A DNA stretch of 64,000 nucleotides from Episyrphus balteatus (lineage: Eukaryota; Arthropoda; Insecta; Diptera; Syrphidae), in NCBI RefSeq assembly GCF_945859705.1, contig NC_079134.1, positions 49,530,402 through 49,594,401 of the forward strand. Reading direction: 5' to 3'. Shown piece by piece: positions 56,597-64,000 of this stretch (the stretch's first letter is position 1; every line of letters begins with the position of its first letter). Below the pieces are notes generated by a model. It was not told the DNA's origin, did no database searches, and saw nothing but the letters and a program-made list of their open reading frames with translations. The position numbers and the translations under genes are program-made.

Positions 56597-59500
56597 CCAG
56601 CCGATGAGTATAGGTGCTTATTGAGAGGATGCTGTTGAGCCGAAACAGAAGTATATTGATATTTTTATACCTCATCCCTTTTTAATTAACAAAGCAGTCA
56701 ATTCAATAAAGTTAGTCATCTAAAGATGTTAAAAATGAATCGTTCATTAAAATCCCCAAAGAATAAAGTAAGGTGTACTGTACACATTATGTACCTTTGC
56801 AACACGTTCAATGAATGTCTGATTCTTCACTTGTCCTTCTTAAGAATTAATTTTGGTACATTCTTCTATTTACACAGCAATTGCTAGGCCCTTCTAATTT
56901 GCAATTTTGTTCAAAGAACAACATTTCTCTATATAACCTCCTGTATGTCATACTCTTTGGTAAGTTGGGTACCGGACTTGTCATTGTGACACTATAATTG
57001 TCAGTTGAGGAGGATTATTTTAAAGGGGCACTTACACCAAACAAAAATGCCGAATAACTAAAATTTTAGAGCTTGAGTCTACAACTTTCCACAAAAACTC
57101 GTATCACTCATAAGACTCAAGATTTTGGTTATAAAATTGGATTCATTCAAATTCAATTTAATGTCCAAACATGCATTATGCTCTTGAGGCATTAAGTTGT
57201 CAAAATCCGGCACTAGTTGGAATTTCAAAAACCCAAACTACACCTTACGGTGTTAAACAATTTTCCACAAAGGAAAACTACTCTTCTCGTTCTCACACCA
57301 TCATCAGTCTGTAAGTGTTTAACAGAGACTTTCGGTACAGCATAGTTCCCAGTGTATACATACCTTGGAATGTTTGTTCGCATGAAGGACATGAGCTCTT
57401 TGTGATACTCTTAATTTTGCTCACTCAAATTCGAATTCGTAACGTAAACATTTGTCACAATGTCGCTTGTCGCATGCGGTTTATACCAAAGAAGAAAACC
57501 TATAATGCTTGTACTTAAGCATCACTTCCTTCTTTGGCCAGCTAAAACAAATGACAAGAAGAGAGGACTAAATTAGAAGTAAATTTCCGCATGTTAAATC
57601 AAAAAGAGGATTCTGTTCTGATTTTAACATCATGTTGCTTATATTTTTACCAAACAATGTTTCCATTTTCTTTTGTATAGGTATATACCATTAGAGTGTA
57701 GGTAAAGAACAATTGTGTGTGCTTAAGAAAGTTGGCGTAGGAATTTGCTTTTGGGTTTTTGGGATTCATTCAACTGGATGCAAATTGTTCAAACGAAGAA
57801 ATTGTAAAAGATGGACAAATCCAATTGAAAAGAGTACATAGATAGGATATTCTACGGTAACTTTGGTCTGAAATATAAAATACATTGTATTTATAGTGTT
57901 AAAAGACTTACTAAAACATTTTACACAAAATCTCCTAAGAAATAGAGAGCACGGCCGACTTAGTTGGTATTGCCATGTTCAAAACAGAGACCCTGAGAAT
58001 CTTGTCAAGATGGTAATATTATAGAACGTTTCGACACGACCTCGAACTAAAAAGAAAGATGGAACTAAAATAATAAACAAATGAAAAAACCACCAGAACA
58101 AATTCCAGCTTACGCGACCAAATAAAAGCTTATCAAAATCATCAAAACACGAGTAAAGTGTTCAAACCAAAGTAATATTATAATTTACTAAGTTATTTTT
58201 GGTTGCCACCCCTGTTATAGGATATGGCCTCAACGAACAAGATTTTCCAGATAGCTGCCTCCAGTCACACATGCTAAATTGATTGAGATACTCTTCCACT
58301 AGCTTGGACAATAGACCTTAAAGGTCGGAGTGCAACTTCCCCATATCCATTCTATGGTCCATGAACCAAGAGCTTGTGAACACTACTTGACATGTAATAC
58401 CAACTATGGTGTTGAAGATAGAGCTCTTAAGTTTCGTTGAGCAACGTCGAAAATGTAGTTAACATTATGTGGTTCCTAGAAACGACCTCTCTTAATATAA
58501 AATTTTGGAATCAGAACTTCACGGATACTTGTTAAAAAAAAAAAACCTTTTCGCAGTATTTCCATCACTTGACAAACCAAAATTTGGTTTAGGTTTATCT
58601 ATAATAAGGCCATTCTTGTTTTAAAAGAATTTTGTATATGCTAAAGAAATTTCGTTTTGTGGATTACGTTCCTGCCAGGCCAAACATTCGAAGCACCTTA
58701 TCCAACAATGTAGTGTGGAAATCCAAAACGGTAATTTTCCACGTTTGATGGCTTTTCTTGAATAGCTTTCGTATTCATCTCTTTTGGTGATGCACCGCAT
58801 TTAGATTTAGCTGGTGCATTTGTAAGTGACAAACGGTTAATGGTTTATGATTCTACCATTAAGCATTGTAAATGACATTGTAAAAGATATTTCTATTTTA
58901 AAACCATTATTTTCTTAACAATGTTAAGAAAGCTGATCTATAATTTCATTCATCTTGGCTTCGTATTCTTGTACATACATTGTTGAAGATTGAAGAAGAC
59001 CAGGAAAAATTCGATAATTCAACGTCTTCAACCAGCTTTGAGGGACAAAATTCAATAAAAAAAAAGTCTCAACTCAATAAAACATTGTTTATACTTGCTA
59101 TGGCCAGAGCTTTAGTTGAAACCCCATTTACATACAAGTGTAGAAGATTTATATTGATTTATAATTGCAACTCGAACTTTGGTTTTACTTGTTTTATTGG
59201 GAGCTCTTGGAGATCAATAGGTGCTATCTCAGGTAGTAGGAATCATTTTTTTTTAAGTTTTCTGAAGTTGGTACAAGTTGGAAAACAGTGCTCTTGCAGA
59301 GCATTCTTAGCCCTTCGTTTAATTTACTTTTTTTTTCTAAATCTGAGTTGCTGATCCGCAACATTCCTCTCCTAAGAATGATCTTTGTTCGAAACCCCTC
59401 CACGACATGTGCTCTTTGCTCTGTGTTTTAACTGATTTCATGTTAAAAATTGTTTTTTGCTTAAAAAGTTATTTTATTTTCAAGGTGAGGAGTTTATATT

Positions 59501-61640
59501 CATCTGATTTTTTGTGTAAAAGCCGTACCGTCATTTTGTCACGCCATCCACTTTTGAGTAATTAGTGGCAAAAAAGGTTCCAACGCAATGGATTCGCAAG
59601 GATAGAATATTTCAAGTGAAGTGGAGGGGCCCGCTATGAATGTATTGTAGATAGCACTAGAGCCGGATGTACCAACAACTCCAACTAGAATAAGATGTAT
59701 TTCAGAATTTCAGGCCTCCTCTACAAATCCATTAACGACCTTTATTAAGCGTCATGGAATTTCCTGTATTCCTGGAAGGATTAAAACAAACCTAGAATTG
59801 TAGAAAACGAGGAAAATTGGAATAATTATTCAATGGATAAAACAGAAAATCTATACAATCTCGAAGTAATTTACCATTTCAGTTTATTAATCTGCTAACT
59901 GCTGACTCATACTTCCCTCTCCATTCGCAAAAATATGACCTCGTTGGAATTTCACCAATTTCATTATTATCCTTAATTCAAGAAAAATGTTATCCCAGAA
60001 ACCAACTTAATTTAGAAAATTCACTTAGAAAAATGGCTTTTTCTTTTTTTTAACTTTCAATCTTTCATTTGTAGCTTTTATCTGTTTCGATTTAAACTGG
60101 CGCCGCCCAGAACTCAAAACCACCATCTATACCCCATATCTCTAACAACATCACAACCCTAGCATCTCATGCCATACTCTGCTGCTTCTCAGTTGATGAT
60201 GATGATGATGTGAAATTTTGCTTCCACAAAAATTCTCATTCATGACCGCCTCAATTGCTTTCAATACAAATGAAAAAAAAAAAAAATAGACGAAATAATA
60301 TAGTTTAGTGTGTTGCTTTATGGTGGGGTTTGAATCCTTGCTGTGTGTCTCGGGAATCAGGATACACAACAAACATACAACTACTAAAATAGCAAAAAAA
60401 AAAAAGAGTAGAAAAAAAAAAAGAGTAAACTCCCAGCTTCATCGTCGTCATAGTCGTCATCATTTAGAATACAGAAATCATCATCATCGTTGAGGTTGTG
60501 GTAAATCTTCCCGAAGAGAGCTAAACTGCCATTTTTCGAGAATAAAAAACGGATAACCATCAATTTAACATTTATTAGGGATACTTTTTGGATACAATAA
60601 TAATCAAACATTCTTCCGCGCCGCCACAGTGACAGTTCGTGTGTCTTTTCAATTTTCCTAAAACATTTTAGTTCGCCCATCATCATCATCGTGATTTCTG
60701 GCATAACACCCCTTTAGCTGAATTTCTACTCGCCTCATGCCCCAAATTTCTCTATAACTCTCATACCGAGAATATAGATGAATCGAACGAATTGCCATTT
60801 GTCGAGGATTTTTCTTCTTTTTTTTGCAGTTACTCCTCGTGCTTTTTGGTGATGCTGTGTGTTATTGTTGATGATACACTGCTTCGCCAACTTCATCATA
60901 TGATTCAATTTCTGATCTAACTCAGCCCAGTTTTTTTGGCAGTTTGGGGATGATGGAGTGCCCCCACCATCACCCATCACATCATCATACAACCCCAAAC
61001 CCCGTTATATGTACGTGTGGAGCATATCTTTCAGCAGGGTGCATTATCTCAATTGGCGTATGTGGATCGAACGAAAAACGTTAAGGATAACTTTTAGCCA
61101 GGAAACTAGAAAAAGGCGGTCCACACACAAATCCTTCCGTTTTGCCCCGATATGTGAATATGGCGGCTTCCCTATATTATATGAAGTTATTGGATCGGGG
61201 GGAGGGGATGGACTCCATCCCAAAACCAGTCATTCGCTATAAATGTGTATCGTCGAACTCTTCATGCTGCCGGTCGACGGACGCGATTTTCAGTCGCCGA
61301 AAAAAAAATCGTAGTTTTTTTTAAGTTTGGTTTGTATGGTACTTTTCTGTCTTCCAATTGATTGATGAAAAATGCCACCGGGGATTGTTTTACGTTACTT
61401 GGATGAGAGTAGAAGTGAAACTTTCCTCCACAATATATCGTAGTTGGTTTGGTATATTGGTTTCACCACCTTACTTCCCAATCCATATTCATCCGATTCT
61501 TATAGTTTGACAATGTTTACTTCTGTTTTTTTTTTTTTTTTGTGTGGAGAAAGTTTTTTGGTTTACATGTACAACCCATTCGTGGTGTATGCTAATTTAA
61601 TGAAAACGAATTTTGGGATTTCTGATGAAAATTTTATAGA
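56597..61640. other. Unassigned, possibly single-copy noncoding DNA
   Basis: No repeat family or recognisable gene was found over 5 kb. Frames at 57315-57518 and 58980-59354 (124 codons, hydrophobic end) lack known domains. GAT triplet tracts lie at 60195-60210 and, on the other strand, at 60440-60490 and 60677-60690. Overlapping frames on both strands at 60735-61324 are unresolved. Confidence 0.3.
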
Positions 61641-61863
61641 GTTTTTCTATCCGATCGATCGATGAAGTTTTTTTCTATAACTTATGAGACTTTTGGGGAT
61701 TACTTTCATCTTGCTGCTGCTGGTCAGTTGACCAAAAATCCTTTCGCGGTATGCGAAGATTTTCAAAACATCTCCATCTGCATACAAACTTGGCAATCAA
61801 CACCGTTTTTAGTAAGAAAAAATTACTATTTCTAACATCCAATATAAAAAGTGTAACACTATA

Positions 61864-62100
61864 GACTGGATTGACGTTGCTAGATGTAAGGCGGTTGGCT
61901 TCCGAGGACGCAGTTGCGAATTCCAAAAAAATGACAGAATATTGGACAAAACATCAGAGAGTGGGCAGGGCACTGACTGGCTTGAAAGCTTTCTTAAAAA
62001 GAATCCGTCAATTGCTGTTCCACTTGGGCAACTTCTTTTAACCGGCACAATGTTAACCCATTTCCGGCGGCTACCAGTTCCAGTTGACTTAGAAACTTGA
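61864..62100 (+). pseudogene. pogo/Tigger-type transposase DNA-binding fragment
   Basis: The 79-codon stretch reads GFRGRSCEFQKNDRILD, then GTDWLESFLKKNPSIAV, then LGQLLLTGTML and stops. The DWLESFLKK.P segment matches the CENP-B/Tc5-type helix-turn-helix of pogo-family transposases (G..W…FL.RHP..SLR.PE). The catalytic domain is missing. The minus-strand frames at 61675-62048 are shadows. Confidence 0.5.
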
Positions 62101-62246
62101 AATTTTACACACTATCTGTTTTTGGTCCAATTAGAGGAAATCTGAAAAAAAATTTTTGGAAAATCTTTTGGTTTTCCAGAAAATTCACGTTGCGTTTTCC
62201 CAACGCTCGCCGAAAGGGGTATCAAAATTTTTGAAATAATTTTTTT

Positions 62247-63200
62247 ACTTGCGATATAGGTACTATAGGGCAAGTTTAGGATTCGTAAAAAAAATCGAAC
62301 TCGAGATAACAATTTTACATGACATTACGATGATGGAGAATGCCAAAAAAGTGGGTCCGGCAATTCTGTCTGTCTGTCTGTCTGTCTGTAAGAACCTTGA
62401 GCTACAGCCTAAACTACTGAAGCGATTTTCTTCAAACTTGGTAGTTAACAGTTTTGGGTGATTCCCTATAGGAGAAATTGAAGTTTTTTTTTTAGGACGA
62501 AAACTAACGGTACCTGTCATATAACGGAAACAGAAAAGTTGATTTATTTCAAAAACGGCTCTAACGATTTTGATTAAAATTTTTCTGCTTACTGTTACAG
62601 ATAAGAGCCTCCTTTGATAATAAAAAAAATATTTTTTGTACCGTTATTAACGGTACCTGCCATAGAACGGTTTTTTGGATTTATGAATTTCTCAAAAACG
62701 ACAAAACAAATTTCGACCAAATTTTTAATACAGAAACATTTAAACAATCATTATTTAAAAAAATTTTTAATTTTTCAAAAAACACATTTTTGGATTTTTA
62801 AAAAATATTTCAAAATTTTTTGGAAACGAGTTGGTGAAAAATTTTGAAATTTTGTTTTTATGTGTAAATTAATTATTTATTCAAAATTGCATATCAACTT
62901 TTTTTTTGAAAAATGTTAGAAAATTTTTATATATAAAAAATTATTTTTTTAAAAAACGGCTCTAACGATTTTCGAAAATTTTTTTCTGAAAATTCCTTTT
63001 TATACTAGAAATAAAATGGCATACTTAGTTTTTTGTAAAAGATCATTTAAAACGGCATTTAATTATTTATAAAAACAGATTTTATTTTTTTTGCACCACT
63101 AACGAAATTCCGTGAAAATATCAAATTTTAAACTTTAACATTAGAGTAACTTTTACCATAAGAGCAAGTACGTGCGACCCCAGTCGTGCAATCTATTTTA
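62247..63200 (-). repeat. Dispersed repeat with GTCT tract, copy 3
   Basis: On the minus strand it runs from TGCACGACTGGGGTCGCACG (near 63190) to CTATAGTACCTATATCGCAAG (near 62247). A (TCTG)5 tract lies at 62369-62389, followed in minus-strand order by GACCCACTTTTTTGGC and CATCGTAATGTCATG. Frames at 62249-62520 and 62614-62847 are inside it. Confidence 0.75.
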
Positions 63201-63398
63201 CATGGAGTATGAATCAATTTTATTTGAGTATTTTTATGAAGAAATTAACCAAATAAAGATACGTTTAAGTTTCGTATGTTTCCATACTTGCAGTTTGGCT
63301 GCTATTTTGCAAGATACACTGGGTAATGAAAGGTTGTTGAAAATAAAATAACAAAATTTGTAATAAGTTATACATTATATTTTGATATTTTATGCTTA

Positions 63399-63545
63399 CT
63401 AAGAAAAGTTTTTTGTGTGGTACTCATTGAAGCATTTTGGATATGAATCGAGATATTACATTTCTTGCAGGAAAAAACGTATTGTCTGGAACACTTGCGA
63501 CATCGTTTTGAAGACAGCATGTTTGACGTTGTCAAAAAAATGATA
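63399..63545 (-). pseudogene. piggyBac transposase C-terminal cysteine-rich domain
   Basis: The minus strand reads KRCRKCSRQYVFSCKKCN, then after a one-base frame change PKCFNEYHTKNFS and a stop. The pattern C..C……C..C……CF..YH is the cysteine-rich tail of piggyBac transposases, which helps bind the element's ends. The catalytic part upstream on this strand is absent. Confidence 0.75.
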
Positions 63546-63689
63546 AAAGTGACTACTTCATTGAATTCTTATCGTAGTGCAATTACCTAGTGATAACTTC
63601 TCTCATTGATTCGTTTCAAAAATCGATAAACCAAATCAGCACCCGCCAACAATCAACTTTTTCTAAGTCTCACAAACTAGAATACCGTC

Positions 63690-64000
63690 CTTCTAACAGG
63701 TAATTTGATTTATTCTTAATGCAGAGCAAAAAACCAACTCTTGTGTTGTATTAACATTCATAGTTCGTGAGAATAGAAGTGGTAAATCAGAGTTGACCGA
63801 ACTCGAACAAATGAGAAAAAGCCATGGTTTCATTGATTTTGCATTCGATAACGAAAATGAAATTGCACCTGTTCGCTGGAACAACAATTGTAACAGTCTT
63901 ATCAAATCATTTGATGGATCTACCAATCAATCAGGCAAAACGGTTTGATCGAATAAAGGGAAAACTTGTCAACATTCCAATGCCTAATTCAATTCGTGAA
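63690..64000 (+). pseudogene. piggyBac transposase catalytic-region fragment, runs off the window
   Basis: The plus strand reads VLTFIVRENRSGKSEL, then later NEIAPVRWNNNC, then after a frame change near 63940 KRFDRIKGKLVNIPMPNSIRE at the window edge. This follows the piggyBac DDE_Tnp_1_7 order: G..RSNR, V.KW.DNK, V.RWDR..K….P.P..V.EYN. At least one frameshift is present. The minus-strand frame here is a shadow. Confidence 0.75.

Noticed and set aside
60384..60704. 106-codon minus-strand frame
   Set aside because: It is built from GAT triplets and A/T runs.

Overview
The window looks like nuclear DNA from a true fly (Diptera). It is AT-rich and full of mobile elements. Three things point to a fly. 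Two U1 snRNA genes close to the fly sequence each carry an insect PSEA-like promoter at about -61 to -41. An ATP synthase subunit d-like gene has two introns of 58 and 59 bp, the usual fly size. The repeats are typical of insects (hAT, piggyBac, mariner/Tc1, Harbinger-like foldbacks, a tRNA-derived SINE). I cannot name the species.

Only three loci look intact: U1 at 14266-14430 (+), U1 at 20534-20698 (-), and the ATP synthase d-like gene at 50504-51157 (+), which splices to exactly 178 codons. All other protein similarity is broken transposon remains: mariner (10690-11100), a non-LTR 3' fragment (17158-17520), two hAT fragments (18575-20139 and 42390-42620), Tc1-like DNA-binding segments (21222-21964), a DUF4806-like remnant (33102-33680), a pogo-like fragment (61864-62100) and two opposed piggyBac fragments (63399-63545 and 63690-64000).

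Layout. 1-6.2 kb holds a 2.1 kb hAT element carrying foldback insertions, then two more foldbacks. 6.2-9.5 kb is mostly unrecognised DNA with a degenerate duplication. 9.5-11.2 kb holds a GC-rich hAT MITE and a mariner remnant. 11.2-13.6 kb is unrecognised. 13.6-22.3 kb holds the U1 pair, two perfect hairpins, a hAT element with an internal satellite, the remains of a split hAT gene, and a palindromic Tc1 element. 22.3-29.4 kb is mostly plain sequence with one MITE and one SINE. 29.4-36 kb holds a palindrome, a 147-bp satellite and a 2 kb foldback. 36-42 kb is mostly unrecognised. 42.2-45.1 kb contains a hAT inside a hAT, and a Transib-like element inside a dispersed repeat. 47.5-56.6 kb holds dispersed repeats, the ATP synthase gene, a four-layer nest of elements, and a hAT MITE. 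56.6-61.8 kb is unrecognised. 61.8-64 kb is transposon remains.

The strongest results are target-site duplications read directly from the sequence. They fix exact ends for seven elements and the order of insertion for several nests. I found no operon, CRISPR array, virus or toxin gene, and no convincing new multi-gene system. The most unusual items are the inverted U1 pair with an altered loop I, the very long hairpins with almost no loop, and the codon-phased 147-bp satellite.
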